7,681 nt of DNA from Firmicutes bacterium UBA6648 (GTDB lineage Bacteria > Bacillota > Clostridia > Peptostreptococcales > Anaerovoracaceae), in the NCBI GenBank assembly GCA_002455605.1, contig DKLE01000200.1, forward strand, positions 1-7,681, in the 5' to 3' direction. Below, one piece after another: positions 1 to 7,042 of this stretch (its first letter is position 1; every line of letters starts with the position of its first letter). Made by a program: the position numbers and the translations under genes. A model generated the notes under the pieces. That model worked only from the letters and a program-made list of their open reading frames with translations. It searched no databases and was not told where the DNA came from.

Positions 1-1
1 A

Positions 2-1069
2 GATTTAAAGAGGGTAATTAAAGCCCGGCATTATATGGCTATGGCCACTGTGGGGCTTCTCTTAATTAATTTAATATTCGGCTCTGTCATACAAGGTGCA
101 CAAAACTGGATTTCCGTAGGCGGAGTTTCCTTACAGCCTTCCGAATTTGCAAAAGTTTGTTTTATCTTTGCGGGTTCTGCTACTTTGGACCGGCTTTTCG
201 TAAAAAGAAATCTATGGGGCTTTATGCTGCTCTCCGGGTTCTGCCTGTGCGCCCTGGGCATTATGAGCGATTTCGGAACAGCATCGATTTTCTTTATTGT
301 ATTTCTCGTTATCGCCTTTCTTCGTTCCGGAGATTTTGCTACCTTATCGCTCATTTGCGGCGGAGCTGTGGCCGGAGGGGGACTGATTTTACGATTCAAA
401 CCCTACATAGCATCCCGTTTCTCTGTCTGGGGCCATGCATGGCAAAATGCCACAGGTTCCGGTTATCAGCAGGTTCGTACCATGTCCGCGGCAGCCAGCG
501 GCGGTTTAATCGGTGTGGGTGCCGGCAATGGATGGCTGCATAATGTTGCGGCGGCCAATACTGATTTAGTATTTGGCATGTTATGCGAAGAATGGGGACT
601 GGTTATTGCTTTGCTGGCGGTTGCCAGTATTGTCACCTTATCTATATTTGCTTATCGGGTGACTAAAACAGGCCGTTCTGCTTTTTATACCACAGCAGCA
701 TGTGCGGCCACCTCACTGCTGGTTTTTCAAACGATTTTAAACGTGTTCGGCTCAGTAGATTTGCTTCCCCTTACCGGTGTAACCTTTCCCTTTATTTCCT
801 GCGGTGGTTCCAGTATGATTAGTGCCTGGGGTCTTTTAGCTTTTTTAAAGGCTGCCGACACCAGACAAAATGCCAGCTTTGCTGTGAGGAGCCTGCCTAA
901 TCTGGGTGAGGAAGCAGAGGCTGCTCATAAGGATATTGATTCTTTTTTACAGCAATTTGATGAAATACAAGCTGCACCGAATGATGAAGAAATGAAACAA
1001 AAACAAATTAATGACTTTTTAAATCAATTTGATCAGCTCCATGATGATGAGGAGGAGGTAAATAAATGA
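2..1069 (+). CDS. SEDS-family peptidoglycan glycosyltransferase (FtsW/RodA/SpoVE type), N-terminus cut by window edge
   Basis: This is an integral membrane polymerase that links lipid II into glycan strands, working with a class B PBP. The reading frame is open to the left edge, so the first in-frame ATG (35) is not the true start; family members usually have about 370 or more residues, and the first helices are missing here. Counting from that ATG, the signatures seen are SVGGVSLQPSEFAK (27-40), NTDLVFGML followed by CEEWGL (175-189), and TGVTFPFISCGGSS (247-260). Asp177 matches the position of the family's essential Asp, as I recall it. Many hydrophobic segments run to about residue 272. 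A charged cytoplasmic tail of about 70 residues follows. It contains two copies of a related motif, IDSFLQQFDEI and INDFLNQFDQL, each followed by an acidic run. The TGA stop overlaps the next gene's ATG (ATGA), so the two are translationally coupled. Which subfamily it belongs to (FtsW, RodA or SpoVE) cannot be settled here. Confidence 0.93.
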   Translation, partial: DLKRVIKARHYMAMATVGLLLINLIFGSVIQGAQNWISVGGVSLQPSEFAKVCFIFAGSATLDRLFVKRNLWGFMLLSGFCLCALGIMSDFGTASIFFIVFLVIAFLRSGDFATLSLICGGAVAGGGLILRFKPYIASRFSVWGHAWQNATGSGYQQVRTMSAAASGGLIGVGAGNGWLHNVAAANTDLVFGMLCEEWGLVIALLAVASIVTLSIFAYRVTKTGRSAFYTTAACAATSLLVFQTILNVFGSVDLLPLTGVTFPFISCGGSSMISAWGLLAFLKAADTRQNASFAVRSLPNLGEEAEAAHKDIDSFLQQFDEIQAAPNDEEMKQKQINDFLNQFDQLHDDEEEVNK

Positions 1070-2439
1070 AAAAAATAACCTCTCGAACTATTGTATGTTT
1101 TTTCCTTGCCCTGGTTTTAGTCGCGGGAACAGGAATTTTTACTATTAAGTTTTTTATGGAGGGTGATTCCTGGTCAGCCTTTTCAGCTAACCGTCACCTG
1201 TATACCAACAATGTTCTTAACACAGGACGCATTTTGGATGAAAAAGGGCAAGTTCTTGCTGATTATGATAGCTCGGAAAATAAATGGAAATATTCAAGCA
1301 ATGCCTATATTCGTAAAGCTACTCTTCACGCTGTGGGGGATTCAACCGGGATGATTGGTACCGGTGCCATGACTCGATTTGCCGATAAGCTTACCGGTTA
1401 CAACGTGATAACCGGAGCTAAGCCTATTTTTCCAGGTGGCAGAGACCTCTACCTAACCTTAAATGCCGATGTATGCCAGGCTGCCTACAAAGCATTGAAC
1501 GGACATAAAGGAACCGTAGGCGTATACAATTACAAGACAGGAGAAATCATCTGTATGATCAGTTCTCCTACCTACGATCCGGCTTCCCCTCCTACCATTG
1601 AAGACGGTGATGAAAATTATGAAGGTGTTTATATAAATCGTCTTCTCTCGGCTACATTTATACCTGGGTCTACCTTTAAGCTGATCACAGCCACTGCGGC
1701 TCTTGAAAGCATTGAAGGAGTAGAGAGCAGAACCTTCCACTGCGACGGAAAAGTAACAATTGGAGATCAGGTGATTACTTGCTCTACTGCACATGGAGAT
1801 TTAACGTTGGATCAAGCATTAGCTTCTTCCTGCAATGGTGTTTTCGGTCAATTAGCCGCCGAAGTTGGCAGCAGCCAATTAGATAAATACGTAAAAAAAG
1901 CCGGCCTGACAGACAGCCTTTCTGTTAATGGTATTAATACCGCAAAATCCTCCTTTGATTTTAATTTCGGAGGAGAAGGCGGACTAGCCTGGTCCGGTAT
2001 CGGCCAGGGAAAGGATCTCGTCAATCCATGTGCCTTAATGGTATACTCCGGAGCCATTGCCAACGGCGGAACTGCGGCAAAGCCTCAGATTATATCCCAT
2101 ACTGCTTTCGCAGAAGGAGTGCGAACCAGCTTATATCTAAGACACTCTACCAAAGAGCTGATTAATTCAGAAACCGCAGCTAAATTAGCCTCCATGATGA
2201 GAAATAATGTAACCAGCAATTACGGTCAAAGAAATTTTCCCGGCCTTTCCATCGGTGCCAAATCCGGAACTGCGCAAAGTGATAATTCTGATTCAGACAA
2301 TGCCTGGTTTACCGGATTTCTTCAAGATAACGATCATCCTTACGCTTTTGTTGTTTTAGTTGAAGGTGGAGGAAGCGGCAGTAAAGTGGCCGGAAAAGTT
2401 GCCAACACCGTATTACAGGCTGCTGTTAAAGCCAATTAG
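1066..2439 (+). CDS. Class B penicillin-binding protein (peptidoglycan D,D-transpeptidase), PbpA-like
   Basis: This enzyme crosslinks peptidoglycan stem peptides on the outer face of the membrane. Residues 9-30 form one hydrophobic anchor after the basic start MKKITSR. A short pedestal region follows, including the LHAVGD...GxxG stretch around residues 87-100. The transpeptidase domain (about 145-457) has all three active-site motifs: S202-T-F-K205 (SxxK, acylated Ser202), S255-C-N257 (SxN) and K399-S-G-T402 (KTG-type box). At 457 residues it is small for a class B PBP. It has no PASTA repeats, which fits the PbpA-like group paired with SEDS proteins better than the large PBP2 or FtsI forms. 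The start is well supported by AGGAGGT at 1053-1059, six bases upstream, and by the ATGA overlap with the SEDS gene. The overlap implies co-translation and a cognate SEDS-PBP pair. Nothing is missing from the catalytic set, so it is probably active. Confidence 0.95.
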   Translation: MKKITSRTIVCFFLALVLVAGTGIFTIKFFMEGDSWSAFSANRHLYTNNVLNTGRILDEKGQVLADYDSSENKWKYSSNAYIRKATLHAVGDSTGMIGTGAMTRFADKLTGYNVITGAKPIFPGGRDLYLTLNADVCQAAYKALNGHKGTVGVYNYKTGEIICMISSPTYDPASPPTIEDGDENYEGVYINRLLSATFIPGSTFKLITATAALESIEGVESRTFHCDGKVTIGDQVITCSTAHGDLTLDQALASSCNGVFGQLAAEVGSSQLDKYVKKAGLTDSLSVNGINTAKSSFDFNFGGEGGLAWSGIGQGKDLVNPCALMVYSGAIANGGTAAKPQIISHTAFAEGVRTSLYLRHSTKELINSETAAKLASMMRNNVTSNYGQRNFPGLSIGAKSGTAQSDNSDSDNAWFTGFLQDNDHPYAFVVLVEGGGSGSKVAGKVANTVLQAAVKAN

Positions 2440-2448
2440 CCTTTTCCC

Positions 2449-2475
2449 TTATTTAATCCTCTCTTTTGCCGATAT
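2449..2475 (+). promoter_or_regulatory. Possible SigD (sigma-28)-like promoter before the hypothetical gene
   Basis: GCCGATAT at 2468-2475 matches seven of eight bases of the SigD -10 consensus (GCCGATAA). Fifteen bases upstream, where TAAA is expected, the sequence is TTAT (2449-2452), only a partial match. As a sigma-A promoter the region is weak: TTGCCG at 2466 has no good -10 at normal spacing. No terminator hairpin was seen between the PBP gene and this one, so read-through from the upstream operon is an alternative. Confidence 0.3.
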
Positions 2476-2506
2476 ATAGAGCAACAAGGATGTTAATAAA
2501 AGAAAG

Positions 2507-2510
2507 GGAG
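2507..2510 (+). promoter_or_regulatory. Shine-Dalgarno site that fixes the start at 2519
   Basis: GGAG at 2507-2510 (inside AAAGGGAG) lies eight bases before ATG 2519. The in-frame GTG at 2510 overlaps this site and so cannot be the start it serves. Confidence 0.8.
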
Positions 2511-2518
2511 TGTCATAC

Positions 2519-3148
2519 ATGATTCAAGGAACCAATTCCATAGGAAATGTAAATAATTACAATAGAAGTCTGCTTCAGAAAAAGCAGCAGAATTCTTATT
2601 CATCAACAGAAAAGGCTGCAAGCAGTACAGCAACCATACAAAATACCGATTCTTTTACTAAAATGTCTGCCCCAAACAGTTTAGAACAAGTTACCTATTC
2701 CAGACCTAATGCAAAATATACGGATGAAGTAAATGCTTTATTAGAGGAACATACCAGACAAATGGAAGAATTTAAAAGCAAAATTTTGTCTATGATTTCC
2801 GGACAAAACGATAAGTCCAACGCTTCCCTCTTTAGCTTAAACTTATCTGTCAGCAGTGATGAGATTGAAGCTGCTAAACAGGCGATTTCAGAGGATGGAG
2901 AATGGGGAGTAAATGCCGTAGCAACCAGAATTATGGACATGGCTTACGCACTTTCCGGCGGCGATGATTCTAAACTGGAGCTGTTAAAAAATGCTGTCAT
3001 TGATGGATTTAAGGCTGCTGGATTCGATCCGGACAATCGGGCAAGCAGTAATATGCCTGAAATAACAGGCCAAACCTACGATGAAATAATGAAAAGATTT
3101 GATGATTGGAAAAACAAAGCAGCCGGCGATACCGGCTGGGAAAAATAA
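2519..3148 (+). CDS. Conserved hypothetical protein of unknown function (209 residues)
   Basis: I do not recognise a named function. The product is soluble and hydrophilic, with no signal peptide or membrane segment. The first 60 residues or so are rich in Asn, Ser, Thr and Gln (MIQGTNSIGNVNNYN...) and look disordered. A charged helical stretch follows (about residues 70-95, with EEHTRQMEEFKSKI). The C-terminal half is more ordered: SEDGEWGVNAVATRIMDMA (about 122-140), then ALSGGD, a helix ending GFKAAGFDP, and a last helix with TYDEIMKRFDDWKN. From memory, proteins of similar layout with an 'EDGYWGV...ALTGGDP...TYDAVMEKFDxW' pattern occur widely in Clostridia as uncharacterised proteins; I could not check this. 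The ATG at 2519 is chosen because GGAG sits eight bases upstream. The gene lies 79 bp past the PBP stop and ends at a strong terminator. A SigD-like -10 element upstream hints at, but does not show, motility-type control. Confidence 0.85.
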   Translation: MIQGTNSIGNVNNYNRSLLQKKQQNSYSSTEKAASSTATIQNTDSFTKMSAPNSLEQVTYSRPNAKYTDEVNALLEEHTRQMEEFKSKILSMISGQNDKSNASLFSLNLSVSSDEIEAAKQAISEDGEWGVNAVATRIMDMAYALSGGDDSKLELLKNAVIDGFKAAGFDPDNRASSNMPEITGQTYDEIMKRFDDWKNKAAGDTGWEK

Positions 3149-3185
3149 TTTATCCATATATAGTTAGTGTGTGCTTTAAAATAAT

Positions 3186-3220
3186 AAAACTGTTCCATTT
3201 TTTAACTATGGAACAGTTTT
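3186..3220. terminator. Bidirectional intrinsic terminator between the hypothetical gene and pyrE
   Basis: AAAACTGTTCCAT (3186-3198) pairs perfectly with ATGGAACAGTTTT (3208-3220), giving a 13-bp stem with a 9-base loop. On the + strand the stem runs into a T tract (3217-3222). On the - strand it is followed by TTTTATTATTTT. It lies between two convergent genes and can end both transcripts. Confidence 0.9.
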
Positions 3221-3237
3221 TTATATACTTACTTTAA

Positions 3238-3930
3238 TTACTGCTGCTGTACACAGTATTGCTCTAAATATTCTTCCATTCTTTCCTTGACGGAATCATC
3301 GATTAGAATCTTGCCGTCTACCTCTTTATTATACAGGGTATCAATGATCTCCCGGACTGTAACTAAAGGATATGTTTTTATTCCAAACTCTTCTTCAATT
3401 TCCTGAATGGCAGTTTTCTGCCCTTGTCCTCTTTCCATGCGATCCACGGATATAATTAATCCCTCTACTTTAATCTTTGCGGCAGCCATCAGCTGAGGCA
3501 GAGTTTCTCTCACAGCAGTTCCCGCGGTAATAACGTCTTCAACCATTAAAACAGAGTCTCCGTCCTGCAGTTTATAGCCAACCATTTTGCCGCCTTCCCC
3601 ATGATCCTTTTCTTCTTTTCTGTTAAAGCAATAATTAATATCCCTATCAAACTCTCTGGACATAGCAATAGCAGTTGCTACCGAAATAGGTATTCCTTTG
3701 TAAGCCGGTCCAAATAGTGAAGCAATGTTTTCACTTATCATGCCTTTTTCCATGTTTTCTATGATGCAGCTGGCATAAAAATATCCCAGCTTATCTGCCT
3801 GCGCTCCAGTCTTGTAATTCCCCGTATTTACAAAATAAGGTGTTTTCCTTCCACTCTTTGTAGTAAAGTCACCAAAAGTCAATACACCCGCTCTAACCAT
3901 AAATTCAATAAACTCTTTTTTGTAGCTCAT
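3238..3930 (-). CDS. pyrE: Orotate phosphoribosyltransferase
   Basis: This cytoplasmic enzyme joins orotate to PRPP to make orotidine 5'-monophosphate, the fifth step of de novo pyrimidine synthesis. The type I phosphoribosyltransferase PRPP-binding loop is clear: VLMVEDVITAGTA at residues 127-139, with the paired acidic residues Glu131-Asp132. The flexible catalytic loop is NRKEEKDHGEGG (103-114). FGPAYKGIP (73-81) and SGRKTPYFVN (26-35) are also typical PyrE elements. At 230 residues it fits the somewhat longer clostridial form. The ATG at 3930 has AAGGAG upstream at good spacing. It is not next to other pyr genes; its neighbours are a convergent hypothetical gene and the end of an unrelated operon. 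A sigma-A promoter at 3980-4008 serves it, and the leader is too short for a PyrR attenuator. The function call is firm. Confidence 0.97.
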   Translation of the reverse strand: MSYKKEFIEFMVRAGVLTFGDFTTKSGRKTPYFVNTGNYKTGAQADKLGYFYASCIIENMEKGMISENIASLFGPAYKGIPISVATAIAMSREFDRDINYCFNRKEEKDHGEGGKMVGYKLQDGDSVLMVEDVITAGTAVRETLPQLMAAAKIKVEGLIISVDRMERGQGQKTAIQEIEEEFGIKTYPLVTVREIIDTLYNKEVDGKILIDDSVKERMEEYLEQYCVQQQ

Positions 3931-3979
3931 GTCCTTCTCCTTACTTATCCATCCATTTCTTTCAATAGATATTTTTACT

Positions 3980-4008
3980 ATTATATCAAAAAAAATAAGC
4001 CCTGTTTA
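3980..4008 (-). promoter_or_regulatory. Sigma-A-type promoter of pyrE
   Basis: On the - strand, TAAACA (4008-4003; four of six against TTGACA) is followed after exactly 17 bases by a perfect TATAAT (3985-3980). Transcription should begin near 3973, leaving a leader of roughly 40 bases before the pyrE ATG. No operator or riboswitch-like fold is evident in that leader. Confidence 0.75.
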
Positions 4009-4054
4009 GGATTTTTTCAAATTGCAGATAAAATAACTTTGTAAGAATAAAAGA

Positions 4055-4098
4055 AGGTATGCCACAAAAGCTTAATATTAGTTCCTTTTGACATACCT
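4055..4098 (-). terminator. Inverted repeat, probable terminator of the four-gene operon
   Basis: AGGTATG (4055-4061) pairs with CATACCT (4092-4098), and the inner arms CAAAAG (4065-4070) and CTTTTG (4085-4090) also pair. They are separated by a 3-to-1-base internal bulge, and the loop is 14 bases. On the - strand the hairpin lies about 60 bases after the transporter stop and is followed by TCTTTTATTCTT, an imperfect U tract. It is AT-rich and bulged, so weaker than the terminator at 3186. It sits upstream of the pyrE promoter and would insulate pyrE from the operon. Confidence 0.55.
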
Positions 4099-4156
4099 AA
4101 ATTATGAATTATATTGCATCAACAGCTAACCGTAACGCAAACATTCCCCTATTTCG

Positions 4157-5104
4157 TTATTCCTCTTCCAGATTACTGATTTCTTCCCTTTCTATTATTA
4201 AGCCTTCATCACCCTGCTGTTCATTTTTTAATTTTTTTACAAAGCTTTTAATATCAATTTCAGAGTGAATTAACGCGACAAAAATCAGAATTCCTCCGAT
4301 GATGCTTCTCGCTCCCATGCTGTCTCCCAAAAGGATATATGACGCTATAACACCATTTACAGGCTCTAGGGAAAAGATAATTCCTACTCGGGTCGAGTCT
4401 ATATATTGCTGTGCATTTGTCTGCATGAAAAATCCCAGCGCCGTACCAAATATTCCTATAAACAACAATGCATACAAACTTGTTTCTTTAATCTCAACGG
4501 GAAAGTCCTCTATACAAAGAGCAACCATCAAACCTAATATGGAAATAAAGGCCATTTGAATCAATGTCAGCAAAGCCGGATCATTATCCTTGATAAATTT
4601 TTCCGTAGTTATCAGATGCGTTGCAGAACATACGGAACACATCAAGCAAAGAATATCTCCAAGATTAAAAGATATTCCCATATCACTTGTATAAGAGATG
4701 ACAAACAAACCAATCGTGCATATAATTGCACTGATTACCGATTTTATTTTGATTTTATTTTTGCAAACCAGCCAAAGTAAAAACGGTACTATAATAACAG
4801 CTAAGCAACAAAAGAAAGAAGCCCTTGAGGATGTTGTATATCCTATGCCTATCGTTGCAAAAATATATGTACAAAACAGTATTCCCGACAAAATAAGTCC
4901 ATCTTTTATCAGTTTTCTATTAATATATCTTAATTTACTATGAAATAGTATAATTAAAACAACAGTGGCTATAAAAAATCTGATTCCAACCTGATAAAAA
5001 GGAGTAACACTGCCTGAGACTATTTTCATAGCCGGAAAGCCTATCCCCCAAAATACCGTGACTAACACTAATTGTAAAATACTTGTAATCTTTTTTCTTT
5101 CCAT
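4157..5104 (-). CDS. EamA-family (drug/metabolite transporter superfamily) membrane transporter
   Basis: This is an inner-membrane carrier of the DMT superfamily, whose members usually export amino acids, related metabolites or toxic compounds. It has about ten hydrophobic segments in two homologous halves. The first begins with the typical LVTVFWGIGFPAMK (about residues 13-27). The second carries the conserved stretch STRVGIIFSLEPVNGVIASY (237-256), followed by LLGD and a last helix GGILIFVALIHSE. A charged tail of about 30 residues rich in Glu ends the protein. I chose ATG 5104 (315 residues). It is preceded by AGAAGGTGA, eight of nine bases of an ideal ribosome binding site, whereas the in-frame TTG at 5131 has none. 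The gene is the last of the operon, 35 bp after the aminotransferase stop, so the likely cargo is a substrate or product of that pathway. Export is inferred from the family and context; the substrate is unknown. Confidence 0.92.
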   Translation of the reverse strand: MERKKITSILQLVLVTVFWGIGFPAMKIVSGSVTPFYQVGIRFFIATVVLIILFHSKLRYINRKLIKDGLILSGILFCTYIFATIGIGYTTSSRASFFCCLAVIIVPFLLWLVCKNKIKIKSVISAIICTIGLFVISYTSDMGISFNLGDILCLMCSVCSATHLITTEKFIKDNDPALLTLIQMAFISILGLMVALCIEDFPVEIKETSLYALLFIGIFGTALGFFMQTNAQQYIDSTRVGIIFSLEPVNGVIASYILLGDSMGARSIIGGILIFVALIHSEIDIKSFVKKLKNEQQGDEGLIIEREEISNLEEE

Positions 5105-5108
5105 TCTT

Positions 5109-5117
5109 TCACCTTCT
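5109..5117 (-). promoter_or_regulatory. Ribosome binding site that decides the transporter start
   Basis: The - strand reads AGAAGGTGA here, with the AGG core seven bases before ATG 5104. The upstream TTG at 5131 has only AT-rich sequence before it. Confidence 0.75.
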
Positions 5118-5139
5118 GAATTTCCATACAAACAATATT

Positions 5140-6531
5140 CTACCAGTTTTTTTCTTTAATTTCTTGCTCAAATCGTGCAATACTTTTGTCTAGTATTTCA
5201 AAGGCTGTTTTTATCTCGTCGACCTCAAAGGTTAATGACGGACTTATTCTTATAGTATTTGGGACGTAACCACCAATGAGAAGTCCATTTTCAATGCAAA
5301 TTTTTCTAAGAACGCCAAGTGGGTATTCTTGATTTTTCCTCAGTACTATTTTTCTGTCTTCCTTCATCATCGGTACGTTTTTGCCATCAACGATTTTGCA
5401 AATTTCAGCACCCCAAAACATACCTTTGCCATGTATGTCTCCGATGCATTCATATTTTTCTTTAAGCTCCATCAATTTTTGAAAAAATATGGATTCTTTT
5501 TCTTTCGCATGCTCTATCAGCTTATTATCTTTAATGTATTTTAAATTTCCGCAAATAGCTGCCATACCGGCCGGATGAGATGAAAAAGAGCTACAGATTT
5601 GCCATTTATAGAGTTCTAAGATTTCTGAAATTTTTCTTGATATTCCGATCCCTGACACAGGAAAGGTTCCATTGCTTATACCCTTTCCAAAACAAACAAT
5701 ATCAGGATGAATTCCTTCAAATTGCTGATACGAAAGCCAATGTCCCGTTCTGAACCCGCTGTAAATCTCATCATCAATCCACAGGATTCCGTATTCCTGA
5801 GTTAAAGCCCTAAATTGCCTGATGTATTCTCTTGGAGGAGTTATAACAGCCAATCCTAAAATACAATCACAAAAAACCGCTGCAATATTATCCGGTCCAA
5901 TCTCGCAAATTTTTTCCCTCAGCTTTGTAATGCAAAATAGTTCTTTAGACGCTTGACATTCACAATAATTTTTATTAAAAGGACATTGAGAGCAAAACGG
6001 ATATTGAAAAAACTCAGTTTTATCTTTTGGTGCTTTTTTATAACTGCCTTGAGCATCCACCACAGTTCCAAACTCAGGAAAATCAGAACAATTTCTTGCT
6101 TCGACAGTCCAACCGTGATAGGCATAATTGTGAGTCAAAATTACCTCTCTCTTGGTCACTTCTTTTGCCAGCAGGATGGCACCTTCTACCGCCTCACTTC
6201 CTGTAACAAAGAATCGGATTTTTTGAATCCAATCCTCATCTTTAAAAATAGTTGAAAAAATTAACCTGACAGCCTCTTCTCTATATTCATTAAGAGACTC
6301 TTCCCATACAAAACCGTATCGATCCAAAGATTCCTGTATGTATGCGTTGATGAACTTATTTCCGTTTCCCGAAATTACTGCTCCCAGCTGTCCCGTAAAA
6401 TCCAAAAGACTTTGTCCCTTTTCCAAAAGAATGCGGTTTCCTTCTACTCCTGTTACAGAAAGCCCGTTAAACTGATTTCCATAAATAAATCCTGAAAGAT
6501 AATGCTCCCTCATAATATCTTGGTTCAACAT
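5140..6531 (-). CDS. Class III PLP-dependent aminotransferase with a cysteine-rich segment
   Basis: This is a fold-type I, pyridoxal-phosphate transaminase of the class III group, whose members usually move an amino group from an omega-amine or beta/gamma-amino acid to pyruvate or 2-oxoglutarate. Signatures seen are GSEAVEGA (111-118, cofactor phosphate region), YHGWT (138-142), WIDDEIYSGFRTG (251-263, with Asp254 as the expected pyridine-nitrogen ligand) and FGKGISNG (281-288). Lys283 is the predicted Schiff-base lysine, and TIRISPSL (426-433) is the typical C-terminal piece. At 463 residues the length is normal. A cysteine cluster lies at C180, C183, C190, C192 and C200. From memory, a related CxxCPF motif occurs in some pyruvate-linked class III enzymes such as taurine-pyruvate aminotransferase. 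ATG 6531 is the only plausible start, because a stop lies three codons upstream. Its AGGAGAG site (6544-6550) is rather far away, 12 bases. The substrate is unknown; the neighbours suggest a biosynthetic role. Confidence 0.93.
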   Translation of the reverse strand: MLNQDIMREHYLSGFIYGNQFNGLSVTGVEGNRILLEKGQSLLDFTGQLGAVISGNGNKFINAYIQESLDRYGFVWEESLNEYREEAVRLIFSTIFKDEDWIQKIRFFVTGSEAVEGAILLAKEVTKREVILTHNYAYHGWTVEARNCSDFPEFGTVVDAQGSYKKAPKDKTEFFQYPFCSQCPFNKNYCECQASKELFCITKLREKICEIGPDNIAAVFCDCILGLAVITPPREYIRQFRALTQEYGILWIDDEIYSGFRTGHWLSYQQFEGIHPDIVCFGKGISNGTFPVSGIGISRKISEILELYKWQICSSFSSHPAGMAAICGNLKYIKDNKLIEHAKEKESIFFQKLMELKEKYECIGDIHGKGMFWGAEICKIVDGKNVPMMKEDRKIVLRKNQEYPLGVLRKICIENGLLIGGYVPNTIRISPSLTFEVDEIKTAFEILDKSIARFEQEIKEKNW

Positions 6532-6589
6532 AGTTAATTATAACTCTCCTATTCTTGTTTTTCCAGCTATTTACAAAATTTAATCTAAA

Positions 6590-7042
6590 CTATTTATGAA
6601 GCTTAATTTTGTATAATGCAGCGTAATCATCAAAACCTATATGACTATAAAATCCTCTGGCAGGCGTATTTTGATAATCCGTTGAAAGTTCAAGTTTAAC
6701 AACATCCCCCTGCTTTTTATAATAATCTGCAACAAATTCCAGTCCTTTTTTTCCAAAGCCTTTTCCTCTGCTTTCTTCGGAGATAACGATTTCATCAACA
6801 TAAACAATTTTTTTACAGTGGAACAGATTTTCTCTAATATTTGCAGTTATTGCTCCCACTACCTTTTCATTTTCGTCTAAAATCTTCCACATTTTATAAT
6901 TTTCATCTTCTACAAGACGGCTGAATAGTTCCGTATATTCTTGTAAACTTGGTTTATCGCATCCTTTTTCAACATGATCCCTTAACTGCTCATACATTTC
7001 ATAAAATACCTTTGCGTCCTCTTTCATTGCTTCTCTAAACAT
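6590..7042 (-). CDS. GNAT-family N-acetyltransferase
   Basis: This is predicted to transfer an acyl group, usually acetyl, from CoA to an amine. The acetyl-CoA pyrophosphate-binding motif A is clear: VDEIVISEESRGKGFGKKGLEF, with the RGKGFG core at residues 94-99 when counted from the upper ATG. The preceding strand (VVGAITANI) and the C-terminal FYSHIGF motif are also typical. The second ATG (7042, 150 residues) is preferred over ATG 7048. The strong GAGGAGG at 7050-7056 is only one base from the first ATG but seven bases from the second. With this start the gene overlaps the upstream condensing-enzyme gene by 8 bp, so the two are translationally coupled. A gap of 58 bp separates it from the aminotransferase gene. 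The substrate is unknown. It could modify the pathway intermediate, or protect the cell by acetylating the product, but the sequence alone does not decide this. Confidence 0.9.
   Translation of the reverse strand: MFREAMKEDAKVFYEMYEQLRDHVEKGCDKPSLQEYTELFSRLVEDENYKMWKILDENEKVVGAITANIRENLFHCKKIVYVDEIVISEESRGKGFGKKGLEFVADYYKKQGDVVKLELSTDYQNTPARGFYSHIGFDDYAALYKIKLHK

Noticed and set aside
31..399. Long open frame on the - strand opposite the SEDS gene
   Set aside because: It is a shadow of the SEDS coding frame; the product has no recognisable domain and there is no ribosome binding site.
2510..2512. GTG as the start of the hypothetical gene
   Set aside because: It overlaps the Shine-Dalgarno sequence; ATG 2519 has correct spacing.
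3931..3973. Possible pyrimidine-responsive attenuator or riboswitch before pyrE
   Set aside because: The leader is only about 40 bases long and shows no antiterminator/terminator pair and no PyrR-like hairpin.
4055..4098. Inverted repeat considered as an attachment site or transposon end
   Set aside because: There is no second copy, target duplication, integrase or transposase in the window. Its place after an operon, followed by a T-rich tract, fits a terminator better.
4299..4943. Three open frames on the + strand opposite the transporter gene
   Set aside because: They overlap one another and lie wholly inside a clear EamA-family gene on the other strand. Their products look like random translations.
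5953..6255. 100-codon + strand frame opposite the aminotransferase
   Set aside because: Antisense shadow of a well-supported enzyme gene; no start signal or family features.
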